Positions 37,771-50,398 of a stretch of DNA of 64,000 nt are shown in pieces. Under the pieces are notes generated by a model. It ran no database searches. It worked only from the letters and a program-made list of their open reading frames with translations, and had not been told where the DNA came from. Made by a program: the position numbers and the translations under genes. This DNA comes from Trema orientale (Eukaryota > Streptophyta > Magnoliopsida > Rosales > Cannabaceae): the NCBI GenBank assembly GCA_002914845.1, contig JXTC01000034.1, positions 1,133,720-1,197,719 of the forward strand, in the 5' to 3' direction. The first letter of the stretch is position 1. Each line of letters begins with the position of its first letter.

Positions 37771-40144
37771 TCCCCAAATGACTTTTCTGTGTTTTATAAA
37801 ATGACTTCGGCAAGAGCGTCACAAGATTATTAATGATGGGTACTATATTAGTCGTTAGTTCTAGTAAAGTTATAAATTTAAGGTCACATAATAGTGACTA
37901 CCTGTTACTAATATTGTGGTACGATCGTAAAAAAGTCATTATGAAAATAGCCAGAAATGTAATTTTGGCACTAACTACTCCTAAACATGGATTACGGAAT
38001 GAAAGGTCAGAGCCTCGGACTGATAAAAGGGCTATACGTAAGAAGGTTTCGTTTTCTGCAGAATAACTCTAATGACAAAAACAATTTTGGTTGGAGTTAC
38101 AGTAGAGATTAATACATGTGTTGAAGTAGTGAACATATTGATTAAAAGCCTACGTATCATGAGTCATATAAGGAACTATAAAAGTCCTATAGAGGTCATT
38201 GCCTCAAATATGTTTAATATAAGTATTTATTTGTTTTTGAACTCATAATTATTCTGTCTTCTCTGAGACTGAGCCTCTTCCTTGTTGTTGCATGGATCAT
38301 TTTCCTGTTTTGAGCGGTTCCATTCGTAGCCAAGGCTAGCTAGCGTTTACGGCTTCATTTACGTCCAACAAAAACAAAAAAAAACTTCTTTAACAAATAT
38401 AAGTGGAGTGTTTAAACAATAATGAGAAATAACTGGCCATTGGTGATGTACAGATCACTATAAGGCACAGCTCATATAATGAAAACCAGATCACTATGGA
38501 CCACATGCTAATTGATAGATTATAATATTAAAAGGAAATTACACCGGAAGTCACTCTTGCTTAATTTCACTAGTATGCAATCATTTATCCATCATAAAGG
38601 GTTCATTTCACCTGGGGTCCTTTAACTTTTCTATTAATTAGGTCCCCATTCTTTTTAACAATTATACCAAGAATTTTCACTGTATTGAACTAGATTGTAT
38701 TATTTAACACTAATGAAAAAGTCGCTCACTTATTGCTGAATTTTAAATTATGCAAATGACTTTAACCTAACATGCACAGCTGCCATTAAAAAGAACTTAC
38801 AGATCTATAGCTCTTTAAAAAATATTTCTAATTACTCCTTTACCTTAAGTTGATCCTAATTAACCCTTATTCAAAACACTATAGGTTTGCATAGAATCTA
38901 GCTACGATGTTTATATTCCAAAGTTTCAAACCAATAATTTTTTTCTAATATTTTGCACCAATATATACACAGAACAGAACACATGCATGGCTCTATTTTT
39001 TATTTTTTATTTTCATTATAGTCAACATGTTATTGCTGAGAATTACTACTTCTGATTATATATGTTGACAAGCGTAAGTACGTACTTAAAACAGTTCCTT
39101 TAAAAAGTGTTTGGATTCTTTTCAATCACTTCAGAAATTTTTTACCAAACAATATTTGCTTTCAAAAGTTGGTTTAAATTTAAGGAAATTAACCAAACAC
39201 CAATTCCAGCTGACTTTTCTCGAATTTAAAATCAAGGGCTAGCTGTAAAAGCAATCTCAGTCACCCCTAAATATAAACAACAAAAACAAGTTAGAGCAGT
39301 TATGAACTTTCATATTTACATGATCAATTTTATGATACATGGCATGGCATATATATATATATATAGATAGATACATATAAAGTACTATTGTTTCATAGAC
39401 ATGATCCCTTTTGAATTAGAAAATTGCACTATTTTGTTTTAAATGTTAGCCATTTCGCCATTTTCTGATTGAAATGAAGCCCTAGGACACTGTACGTAGT
39501 ACGTACGTCGTTTTAATTTTATGAAAATCTGGTACGTGTGACATAGTAGTAACCCTACAATTGCAGGTCGGATTCCCAACAACACAACAGACTCCCCATA
39601 TAACGTAATGGGCACCTAATTAGAGAATATGGTCCCAAAAAAAAGGGTCGACCAAGTCCTAAGGTGCACCCAAAAAAAGACATATCAGTACTTGCTTCGA
39701 TGTCTTTTATGACTTTTCTATTGGATTTGCTAGGTTGGCTACGATTTTCTGGCAATATAAACAAAAGGGTTTTAGGCTTTAACCTTTATAAGTGCCCCAT
39801 TCGTGGGGATTGTAACGCCACAACCAAAGATTCGGATCTAAAACCCAAATCAATCTTAAACATTATCCAATTCGGTTGTTTATATCTATCTATAAAATAT
39901 AAATAAATATAAATAATGTTTCTAATTTCCAAGACTTGGTCAATTGGAAATTGGAACCTTTTCCATGGCTCATCATGATCATTGAAACGTACATGTGATC
40001 TGCACATGTTAAAATGAGTTTATCAATTAGAATATTATCATAAATAATCTTGATCCATGAAAATTGCTTAGAAAAACTATCATCTTAATTTTCCAATGCA
40101 ACGTGATTTGATACCTGGCGCCTAAAGCCCCCCATAATGCCCCC

Positions 40145-40150
<6 letters not shown>

Positions 40151-40190
<40 letters not shown>

Positions 40191-40208
40191 TCTATATATA
40201 TATATATA
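40151..40208. repeat. (CT)n followed by (TA)n microsatellite
   Basis: A CT run at about 40151-40193 is followed by TA repeats to 40208, in intergenic DNA. Confidence 0.85.
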
Positions 40209-41147
40209 CATGTATAATATATACAAATTAAGCGAATCACTGTTGCTGGCATGTGATCTTGAGAATAGTGGCATTCCTTGTAAGAAAACACATATGTTAA
40301 CTTCAAATAATAACGCTGTTAAACTTTCTTCCATAGATTAATCTAAATTTAGTTCTTGAAGAGTTGAATAATTAACGGGGGAGCCTATTTTGTTTCACGT
40401 TTATCTTAATTGGTGGTATTAAATGAAATATATATATATACACACACACATATGATCAACTTGAAAGTAGGAACAAAATTACAATATATATTAACGCTAT
40501 GTCTATGTATGAGTGTATCACTAACACTAATACACACATTTTCCGGACCCTTGTTACATGTATAAATATAAATATATATAACCGCAATGCCCCAAGATAA
40601 AAAAGTCACATTACGCGACGTGAATTTTGTCACACAAGCAAAACAGATAGGGCGTAGCACATTATAAAAATGTAAAAAAAAATATTGGAAAAATGCACAC
40701 ACATTTCTTTTACTATTGCAGAAGCACGCTTGTATACAATCACTAAATATTGTTTAAAATGTCCCCCCGCCAAAAAAAAAAAAGATAAAATAAAGAACAA
40801 CTTAGACACACAAATATAACATGATTCGCCAATATAGCCTACGTCTATCCGGTACCACTTATAATATTATCTATACTATATCAAGAGGAATTCACAGAAG
40901 TATTTATCACTCTCTATTATAAGTCTCTCAAGTCAACATTCACACATTCATTCTACACTCACCAAAAGTTGATCAACTTGCTATCACCCCCTAGCTATAT
41001 TATAAGGTTTTTTTTTTCTTGGAAATCTACAATTATATTATGAGTTAGAATTAGAATCTAACTCAAGCTAGAAATATATAGATAAATAGCATTATAAGTA
41101 GATTAAGACTCTAAATCTAATGGAATAAGCATTTCACAAATATGAGA

Positions 41148-43515
41148 TGTAAAATCCCAGATTTTCAAGGGGTATTTTGGTTATTTTAATGATTTATGAA
41201 TTTAATAAAAGAGTGGTTTATTAGCAAAATTTTCTTGAAAATAGGGACTAAATTTCAATTTTTGAGGACGAGATTGAAAGAGTTTTAAAAAATGAGGGAC
41301 TATTGTGCAATTTTTAAAAATTTGCACAGTCCATTACTGTAGGGCTATGTGGACTACCTCATTTTCCATCTTCTCTTTCTCTCTCCTGCTCACGACCTCT
41401 CTCTGCTCTCTCTTCTGTGTCGAACCGTCGAAGGACTGAGCCCCAGCTGAAACTCGCTGCTGGCCTTCGTCGTGCCCTGCCACTGACCGGCAAAGCCTCC
41501 CCATTCCGCCACGAGCTCATCGCCGACTAGCTGGAGCCGCCGGAGTGCTACACCGTCGCTGGAGAAGAAAAGAGGCTGCAGAGAACTTTGATTTTTCAGC
41601 GTTGTTTCGGATCATTTCGATCGTGTTCTAGGGCTCGTTGGATTTGTATCGTCGAGAGGAACCTCAAAGTATATATCTAGTGACTTCATTTTTTCCAGTT
41701 TGAAAGTTGCCATTTTTGAGTATTTTGAGCTCGGGTTTGACTTTTTGATCAGACTATTAGATTTTATTTTTGATATCATTTTTGGAATGTACTCAGAAAA
41801 TAGAGAAGATTAATATATATATTGACTATGTTTGGTGATCAGCACAAAAAATAAAATTGAACGGCTAAAATTTTTCTCGTTTTACGTGCCACGGTTAGAT
41901 TTTGGTCTGGACCCAAATTAGACGAATTATATGTCTAACCTAGCTATTTTGGGTGCTAAGAATTCAGTGAAGAAGTCTGTTTGTAGATTTGAAGCTCCGT
42001 TGAGGAGTTGGTTTTTCACAAGTGGGCGATCGAGGGCTTAGAATTAGTTCCTGACCTTCCGAGCGATCGTCCAACGACACCTTGAGCATCCAATAACGTG
42101 GTATCACTATTCTAGTGAGGTAGGGATTCAGTTACCTCCGTTTTACATCATTTTGGAATAAAACTTACTTTCTGTAATATATGATGATAAACGTGATTTT
42201 AGAACTATTTGAATATCTGTGACAGAATTGAATTGTATGATATATTTTAGATTATTTTGGGACTTTTTTGAGTGCAGGTTATTTTTGGATATGTCAAAAT
42301 AGGGCTGTTGTGCTACCCATTTTTCTATAAATTATAATTAACTATTTTATTAAAAACTAGAGCATTACTTGAACTTAAATTACTTCATGGCTATTTTTAC
42401 ACATCAGTTCAAAATATACGTGTCATAGGGATCACACATGAGTACCAGGTTAGCATCATAAAATTTTTATAGTATGACACTACGGCCGCACCGACGGTGT
42501 AGAGTCTGTGAACCCGCGCGGAATTTTTCTTCTGATTGCCTCCCCATTTGGCAGGCGTAGGCAATACGGTTGCCCTTCCAGGTTTGATAGGCGACAAATG
42601 GGTATCCCCTCTGGGTATGGGCTAGGTGTCAGGCAGGCTGTATGGTACATGTAGTGCCACCATCCTGGTTTCCGTTGATGAGAGATGGTGAACTCATGGG
42701 TATGGGTGGATTTGTGTCATATGTCGGTAGACTGATTGATTTTTAGATATCATGCTTATATATATATATATACATATATGTATGTGCATACGGACTATTG
42801 ACTTTGGAGATTGTTATGTATATATATATGGTTTTGCAAGGGTGTTTTGGATTAAACTAACTATGTAGGGACTCTCTATCACTAAAAAGATTTTTAAATA
42901 AGGTAATAGTTTCTCTACTGAGCTTTCGAGCTCATCCCTCCTACTTTCCTTCTTTTCAGGTAATTATTCATTCGAGTTAGTTGTCTCGATGGCTAGGTAA
43001 GTCGTTTGGCTTATGTTTGCAATCCTATTCCTCTTTGGTTGGTACCTTTTTCCTTGTCCTACTCTTTCTCCATGTCTAACTTAGCTAAGTTTGTTGATTT
43101 TGCTAAGTGAATGTATGAGAATGTCTTTACTACTATTTGAGGATTTGGTGTATAAATTGGACACAATGGTACCTAAGGAGCCTATTTTTAAAATTTTAAG
43201 TACTTGGAATTATGACAAACTTTGTAAGTTAAATTTTAGACATTCAGACTCAAGATTTGCGAAATCCATTTAATCAACACTAAAGTTTTATCAAACCAAG
43301 TTTTTGTACAATTTAACTATGCTTTCTTGAATCTAAATTAGTATTTCTTTCTTGATAAACTAAACTAAAGATGGACCCCCTATTTATATAGAATTTCTAA
43401 TGATTTGAGGACTAAAATGAAAAATCTAAGTACTTAGTTTCTTCCTAATTTTGTAAATTCTTTTTTTACACTCAAAATTATTAAAAGTCACGGTTTTAGA
43501 TTTTCAGTCGTGATA
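41148..43515 (+). mobile_element. Solo LTR 1 of the long-LTR retrotransposon family
   Basis: Starts TGTAAAATCCCAGATTTTCA, which matches the start of the LTRs at 54096-62270 (TGTAAAAACCTAGTTTTTAG). It ends AAAAGTCACGGTTTTAGATT and then TTCAGTCGTGATA, matching the LTR 3' end with TA in place of the usual CA. Shared inner landmarks are GACTATGTTTGGTGATC, ATATGTCTAACCTAGC followed by TATTTTGGGTGCT, and GTGAGGTAGGGATTCAGTTA. Flanks are TGAGA (41143-41147) and TGTGA (43516-43520), a target duplication with one mismatch. No primer site or internal region follows. Confidence 0.7.
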
Positions 43516-44368
43516 TGTGACTCATTCAAAGAATTAAATACTAGTAATATATAAGACTCCTGTAAAAATAAGACTTACATGGGGAAACACAATACAGGTG
43601 AAGATCCCATATGTGTGTGTATATATATATATATGAATACATTTATACCAATTTGTATATCTGGTGGTTTTAAGAATCGAATGGTATATGTGACACCAAC
43701 AAGTTATTAAAAAAAATGTTTGTAGTCCTTTCGTTGTCTTTTATAAGAATTAGTTTGACCGTGAAGATTAAGCAGTTGATTGCATCCAAATAGAAAATGA
43801 GCAAAAATCATGGAAGATCAAGCGCTAGTAGCTTGTTGGTTGTGTGTATCAATATACATTCAGTACGATCATTACTCGCCTCAAAATTAAAGATAATACA
43901 CGACAGATATCATGTAACGACTTTTTGTCCTAAGCTAGCACAATTGTGAGTTTGGTGATGATGATAAACTTTTTCAAATGTTTATTTAAAATGGTTGATA
44001 TATATTAAACTGATCAGAAAAAGTATCCAACTTTAGGAACACAAAAATGATATAAAGAGTATGACTTTAATTAAGTCATAATAGTTTGGGAGCTAAAGAC
44101 ATGTTGTCTTTGTCCTCTTGTGCTTCATAGAAACGATAGATCTAATTCTATATGTAGCCTCAAATTCTTATCTTGATGGCTCTTACATTCGTGCTACATA
44201 TATTTATATATAACATGTTTATAAGCCCAACTCAGAAATATGCTACAGTCATGTGCAGATCTGAAAGAGATCTTCATATATATTGGGACATGTGTTAATC
44301 AAATAAAATTAAAATTATAAGATTCCTAACTGCTCCATATTACCACTTCTTTATTCTTACATATTATA
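43516..44368. other. Spacer between the two solo LTRs
   Basis: About 850 bases of AT-rich sequence with a short GT/TA run near 43614-43635. No primer binding site or coding sequence is present, so the two LTRs do not belong to one element. I see nothing else in it. Confidence 0.6.
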
Positions 44369-46892
44369 TGTAAGAACCTGATTTTTATAAGGATAATAGA
44401 GTCATTTTCCAGCATAATGGCATTTTGATAAATAACTATTTTGGAATATTAAAATAAAATATCTGGATTATTTATTTGGGGTCTACAGCTTCCCATTTTT
44501 GCATAAAAACCCCCAATTTTCTTTCTCTTCTTCTCCAAGGTCCCCAAGTCTCTCTTTCTCAACCTCTCATGGCTTCTCAGCTTAAAACCCACTGTCGGCG
44601 TAGAATCAAGGCCTGAGCTCCAAGCTGCTGCCTGCCCATGACTGGACGATGTCGTGCCGCCTTTCTCCGGCCACCGTCGCGCAGCCTAGGTGCGAGGAAG
44701 ATGAGCTTAAATCCGAGGCTCCACGCGACCAATTCCGGTGATTCGGCCGCCGTGCATCGTCGTCAGCTAGCCCCACTCACCCGAATCTTCTCCCAACGTC
44801 GGACCCGACGTGTTTTGGCCAAGGATTGCTGGTAATTTCTCTCCAGTGAGCATTTATTAGTTTTTGGTCGTTTTTGTAACAAAAATATGACATTTTAGCA
44901 ATTATTTTTGTAAACTTTAAGTATTGATTATAAAGCTTTGAGAGATGATTACATGATTTAAAGCAAGATGATCGCTGGTTGTATTGTGTAGAATAGACAT
45001 TTGATTTGTTAGAAAATCTGGTTTGTAAAGTTGGTATTTTCATGAATATTTTCAAAAGTGATAATTTTGTAATTATTTTTGTGGACTAATTAGTTTGATC
45101 ATGAAACTTTTATTGGTTAAAAGAAGAGATTGAAACACGAATAAATACGATTGTTTTGTGTTAAATCGAAATGTGATAACGGAAGAATTTTCAAATTGAA
45201 ATGTGATATTTTTCTAAATATTTTGAAAAAAATGATATTTTTGTAACTTTAGATTTTTAAGCCTATTTAAGGCTCGAAACTTCGAAATTGAATTCCGATT
45301 TCAAATTTGGACTCAGTGAGGTCGAAAGACGATTTTTGATATAAAATATGACTATTTTCAAAGTAGCACAGAAATCGAAGTACGTGGCTCATAAATAGTA
45401 CTGTTTTATGTGCCACGGGGCTGGTCCAGCGTTGGGACCCACTTTTGACAAAGTATATATCTAACCTAACATTTTTGGGTGCTCTGAATTTAGTGGTGAT
45501 TTCTATTTCTCCATCTGAGGCTCCGGTGGAAAAGTCACTTTTTCAAGTGAGCTTACCGGGATCCTGAAACGACCGTTCGAACATCCAAGTGACCAATAGG
45601 AGTTTCTTCGAGCGTCATTAACTTGGTATAGCTACCATATTGAGGTAGGAATTCAATTACCTAGTTTTATACTTGTTTTGATTTATAATTGCATTAAAAT
45701 TTGATTTATGAAAAATCGTGAATTTTACGATAATTGATAATTATTGAAATAGATTAGATTATATTAGGATTTGACTGTATGGAATTTTATACATATTTAT
45801 AGATTGTGATTATAGGGTAATACAGCGGTGTACTACCCATCTTATAGTAAATCTCAAGATAATGCCAAGTGGTATTTTTAATGCATTGTTTGGCGAATAT
45901 TTTGCATGATTATTACATATCCTGTTACATGTTGTAAATACCATAAAATCACACACTTGAGTTCTATTATTACATTATGATAGTTTAGATTACTGGCAAG
46001 TTGCTGCAGTGTTAGATGAAAGACCTAGGCCCCTGCGAGATTTTTGGCTGATATACTTCCAGGTAATATTAGGATGTTGGGTACCTCTAATAATGGGTAT
46101 TAGAGGACCGTGATGGAAGGATGAGAGCTCATTCATTTATATTAGTTGAAGTATGATATGTACAAACATGTGTTTCTGGTTTTAGTTTTGAATATGTGAA
46201 TATTCCGGATATCAAATATTTTATAAACTTGGTTTATAAGTGGATTTTCGAAAAGGTATTAACCATGCAGGTTTAGTAAAATTGCATTTATTAAAAAGGT
46301 AATTGAATTTATACTGAGCATGTGAATGCTCACCCCTTATTTCTTCCACTTTCAGGCCCTTGCTTCTTTAACTTTCGTGTGTTTATCTAACTAAGATAGT
46401 CATCTTGATGGATAGACAAGTTGTGCAGCTTGTATATGTAGTTCTACTCTTAATCCCTGGTGGATGTTTATACCCTGTTAACTTTCTTTCTTCTTCAGTT
46501 ATTTAGCCAAGATTAGTAAAGCTACTAAGTAAATGTATGAGGATAGTTTTATTATCAATTTGAGTACTTGAAACTAGAAGTGATTTAATATAAATTATTT
46601 TAGATATTAGACTAAAGTTTTCAGTTGAATTTATTTTACCAAAATTTATGATTTCTCAACAATTATCCAAATAAGATAGCTAGAGATTTTCTTGAACTTT
46701 AAAAAGGGTATTTTTCTTAAGTAAATATATAACTAATAAGAGTTTTGAATGATTACGGAACTCATAATGATTTAAGGACTAAAATAAAATTATATAATAC
46801 TTAAGTACTCATGAATTTTATAAAATTAATATTTTATTTTATTTTCTCTTAAAATTACTAAAAATCACGGCTTTGGATTTCTGATCATAACA
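44369..46892 (+). mobile_element. Solo LTR 2 with perfect TTATA target duplication
   Basis: Starts TGTAAGAACCTGATTTTTAT and ends TAAAAATCACGGCTTTGGAT, then TTCTGATCATAACA. The direct repeat TTATA lies at 44364-44368 and 46893-46897. Inner landmarks are shared with the other copies: GCCACGGGGCTGG, TCTAACCTAACATTTTTGGGTGCT, TTCTCCATCTGAGGCTCCGGT and TTGAGGTAGGAATTCAATTA. The single LTR of 2524 bp with its own target duplication is the expected product of recombination between the two LTRs of a former full element. Confidence 0.85.
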
Positions 46893-47079
46893 TTATACAT
46901 ATAGATGAGTACATTGTCTTCTTTATGGCATATAAATATATCATCCAGGGCATTAATATCAATAATTTTATATTTAATTAGCTTGTTGAAATAATTCACC
47001 ATTATTTCCCTTAAAAAAAAGAAATGAATAACTACTATACATAATCATCACCAATCCAATAATTTGGTCATTCTCTCCT

Positions 47080-47730
47080 TTGTTTTTTCTTCTAACCAGT
47101 AAGGGTCCTTTTTTTCTTCTTCTAACCTACCAGAGAGGGAGATCTTTTAGATCTTTCTCTCTGGTGGGGAATTTCATATTTTTTCATTTTATTTATTTTT
47201 TGTCTTTAAATAATTCTTCTATTCGGGAAGGTATAATTCTAACCAAATCTAGATTTGTATTGGTTTTAGTCAACTCTATGGTGATTTTGAGTTTTTTGTT
47301 TTTATTTTTGTTTTTGTCAATTTAATCCACTAAATCTACATTTATGGTAGTTTTACAAGGATCTTATATTTTAGTCTTTTTAGTGTGGTTATCATCTAGA
47401 TCTTATCATTTCTGACTCAGATCTGAATAATATAGATAATGGTACTTGCCCTCCAATGGCTTGATTTGAAGCGAGAGACATACCAACAATTGAGTAGAGG
47501 GTATCTTAACGAGTTGACCAAAGTAGAGAGCTCTATTGAAGTGCACAATAACAATGATTTATATGAGCCTATTCCTGGTCGATTTTACGAAAATCCTAGG
47601 ACGCAAAATTTCTTTATTGATTTTAAAATTTGTTTCTTACTCTTTGTATTTGAATGCCCTTTAATGAGTAATATACTTTTTTTCCATTATAAATGAAATA
47701 ATTTTTCCTTCATTAAAAAAAAAAAAAAAC
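47080..47730 (+). mobile_element. Possible retroposed fragment ending in poly(A)
   Basis: A stretch with less skewed composition ends GAAATAATTTTTCCTTCATT and then about 15 A residues (to 47730), as expected for the 3' end of a LINE or another retroposed RNA. An 85-codon ORF (47439-47696) in it shows no recognised domain. No target duplication was found, so the left border is only a guess. Confidence 0.3.
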
Positions 47731-48192
47731 ACCACCGTACATAGGGTTTGTATATAATATTCTGTTTACATTGAAATAAGATAATCATATATAGACTACT
47801 CATCTTCATGCCATTTTCTCGGAGAGGTTTAAAAATAATATATTGAGTCGATGAATTACAAAATTTGACATTGGGACCAAAATGCTAGCATGATCTCTAT
47901 ATCAGCACGTGTATAAATACAAACTGCACCTTTAAGGAAAAAAAAGAAAAAGAAAAAGGCCAATGTAAACCTCGTAAGTCATATCACTGCGTGCAGAATC
48001 GCTAGCTGTAAATTTGCTGTCAAGGCCATTATAAAATTGAAACTATATATTATATCACGCTGAGGTAAGTCTCATCTAGAATCTACATTAATCACTTGCT
48101 TCTAATCAAATTAAAGCAGCAGGCAACAAGAGACTCTAGAAAAATGTCAATAACGACCAAAGAGAAACGACACTCATTTATCGTACCTACAA

Positions 48193-48238
<46 letters not shown>

Positions 48239-48460
48239 GGGCACTAATCCAGTATTTTTTTTTTAATCTATACGTAGGTATAATTTTGGCTAATAAAAAT
48301 TTATTATGCATATTTTTTTATAATAAAAAATAAAAAAGATGTACGTCTTTTCATGCACTTTATTATAGCAGTTGGATCATCATTAGATGATGATCTAACA
48401 GCTAAAAAAAAATACCTACACATAAGTTAAAAAAAAAAAAAATCCATTAGATTGGTAATC
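48239..48460. mobile_element. CCAATCCAGTAGGTA MITE family, copy B
   Basis: Runs from GGGCACTAATCCAG to GATTGGTAATC. It is flanked on both sides by long (TA)n and shares the interior words TCTTTTCATGCAC and TCATTAGATGATGATC with copies A, C and D. Copy C follows after a 35-base TA-rich spacer in the same orientation. Confidence 0.8.
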
Positions 48461-48495
48461 TATATATATATACATATATATACATATACATATAT

Positions 48496-48737
48496 GGGCA
48501 TCAATCCAGTAGGTATTTTTTTTTTTACCTATGCATAGGTATCAATTGGGCCAATGAAAAAATTTTTTGTACATTTTTTTATTATAAAAAGTAGGAGAGA
48601 GAAATAGCATTAATAATGCACGTCTTTTTATGTACTTGATTATAGCCGTTAGATTATCATTAGATGATGATCCAACGGCTAAAAAAAAATACTTACACAT
48701 AGGTAAAAAAAAAAAAATACCTACTGGATTGGCAACC
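48496..48737. mobile_element. CCAATCCAGTAGGTA MITE family, copy C
   Basis: The best preserved copy. The left end GGGCATCAATCCAGTAGGTA continues with a T run and ACCTATGCATAGGTA; the reverse complement of the right end reads GGTTGCCAATCCAGTAGGTA, then a T run and ACCTATGTGTAAG. The inverted repeats are about 45 bases. TA tracts flank it. Confidence 0.85.
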
Positions 48738-49144
48738 TACATATATATATATATACACATATGTATACGTGTGTCTACATTTTCATTTTTATATACACAT
48801 ATATTCTTTTTAGTGGAATTCATTCCATGACAAAGCTGCCATCAATAATACATTATATAAACTAGCCCTAGTTGAATGAAACTATACGTCCCCTAATCTT
48901 CCCGAGAATTATCCTAGGTGATAGCGTAAAATGGGGCTCTGATTTGATCAAAATTAGAAGAAGTAGTAGTCATTGATTTTTCTTATTAATCATTAACATT
49001 TAGTGTTTATATAAAATGCTAGTAATTTTTTAGTCACGATTGGTCATGGATCTTATATATATATATCAGTATGATTTGTAATCAGCTTATACATATACAC
49101 ACACTTTTACGGCTATGGGGTATATGGGTATGCAAACATCATCG

Positions 49145-49349
49145 CTTTTTTTTTTTGGTAATAAAAATGGCTGATGAGATCCCAGCAGTGGGTTATTTTC
49201 CAAGAGCCACCTCCATTTGGTTTGGCTCCCAAAGGCGACGTGGTAGCTCGAACCCTTGACCTCACCCTCCCTAAGTAAAATAAGACCTTGAGGTAGAGCG
49301 CCTTGCCACTTGGACCACCCTTAGGAATATTGATCTATGAGTATATATC
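49145..49349 (-). mobile_element. tRNA-derived SINE
   Basis: On the minus strand the head reads GGTGGTCCAAGTGGCAAGGC (A-box like, about 49298-49317) and later GGGTTCGAGCTACC (B-box like, near 49245-49255), with a tail ending in a poly(A) run (poly-T at 49146-49156 on the + strand). GCAAACATCATC is repeated at 49132-49143 and 49350-49361 and marks the target duplication. About 25 bases at the 5' end lie outside the tRNA-like head. Confidence 0.75.
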
Positions 49350-50185
49350 GCAAACATCATCACTTCATCACAACTCATAATTAACTTATAATATATTGAT
49401 CAATGAGTCATTGGATAAGAAATTAATAGAAAAATGCTTATGGACCTAAATGATTAACCAAATATATAATTAGTTAATTAAACATTAATTAGACATTTGG
49501 TTGGCAGAGTTGGGAAAGATAATATAATTATTATATTTAAACCAATCTTGTAGCACAGTATCTCTTCAGAGATCTAGTCGATAATTAAGTAATGGGCATG
49601 ATCCCCACATATCACGTCAAACTAATGTGAGAGAGAGAGAGAGTAGACCATCACCATATAGGCCTTAATTTGGTCGTCTCAATATGAATGCGGACAAAAA
49701 TGTTCATACGCTGAAGTGGTTCCAAATTAAGGAATTGAATCGCCAATTATTAAAAGAGGCAAAGAAATTAGGAGACATATTCATTTCCGAACAATATTCT
49801 TCATATACCACTTTGGTGGAGCTTATCACTACTGCAAAACCCCCAAAAAAGTAAGCTTTAATTCCAATTATATCTCTCTAGCTAATTCCTCTTCTAAATG
49901 TTGAATCCTCACACTTTTTCTTTTAAGTTTATTTTGGATAATGATCACCTATTGAAGTGAAGTATTAGTTCTTTCATTATATGTAGTGTCCAAGTTCAAA
50001 ACCCTAATCAGTTTCTTTAAAGCTTCACTGATCTTTTCTCCTCTTCCTCTTTTTCCTCTTTAATTATCAGTCTATTAATTTCTTTTATTTTTCTTTCTTT
50101 TTTTTTTTTGAATTTTTCCCAGTGTATATGTTGCTCTACGGCATGAAAGACGAACTATTTATATGTTTTTAATAATTTCTTGTTA

Positions 50186-50200
50186 GAACTATATATAGGG
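50186..50200 (+). promoter_or_regulatory. Candidate TATA box of bHLH copy 2
   Basis: AACTATATATAGGGT lies about 200 bases before the ATG at 50399. Sequence and distance fit a plant TATA box; nothing else supports it. Confidence 0.35.
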
Positions 50201-50398
50201 TGTTTCTCGATCTTTACCTAATTTCTTTTTAATTTTTATTGACAACTAGTTATTTGTTATTTGTCAGTCCTTTGCTGTTTAATTTCTTTTCTAAGTAACT
50301 GTGCTCTTTTATTAAAATTTTCAGTTTTAATTGGTCGATAATCTAGCTGGTCAATATCTTAATCTGCAAACAAATCAAGGAGATCGACCTCGTTGATT

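Larger units (their letters stand above)
36798..41147. other. Intergenic region after bHLH copy 1
   Basis: Holds one clear inverted-repeat element (37340-37770), a (TA) run near 39351-39364, and a (CT)n tract followed by (TA)n at 40151-40208. No ORF resembles a known protein. Other parts are AT-rich with nothing recognisable. Confidence 0.5.
46893..50398. other. Repeat-rich intergenic region upstream of bHLH copy 2
   Basis: Holds a probable retroposed fragment ending in poly(A) at 47080-47730, two copies of the CCAATCCAGTAGGTA MITE (48239-48460 and 48496-48737), a tRNA-derived SINE at 49145-49349 and short GA and TA runs. The final 300 bases should contain the bHLH promoter. No intact gene is seen. 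Confidence 0.6.

Noticed and set aside
44638..45055. ORFs of 65 and 92 codons inside solo LTR 2
   Set aside because: They lie in an LTR; I see no match to proteins and the frame is not kept in the other LTR copies.
41148..46892. Reading the two solo LTRs as the two ends of one element
   Set aside because: Each has its own flanking duplication, and the 850-base spacer has no primer site, purine tract or coding sequence.
49245..49320. tRNA gene suggested by A-box and B-box words
   Set aside because: The spacing and the poly(A) end fit a SINE, and no tRNA cloverleaf can be completed.
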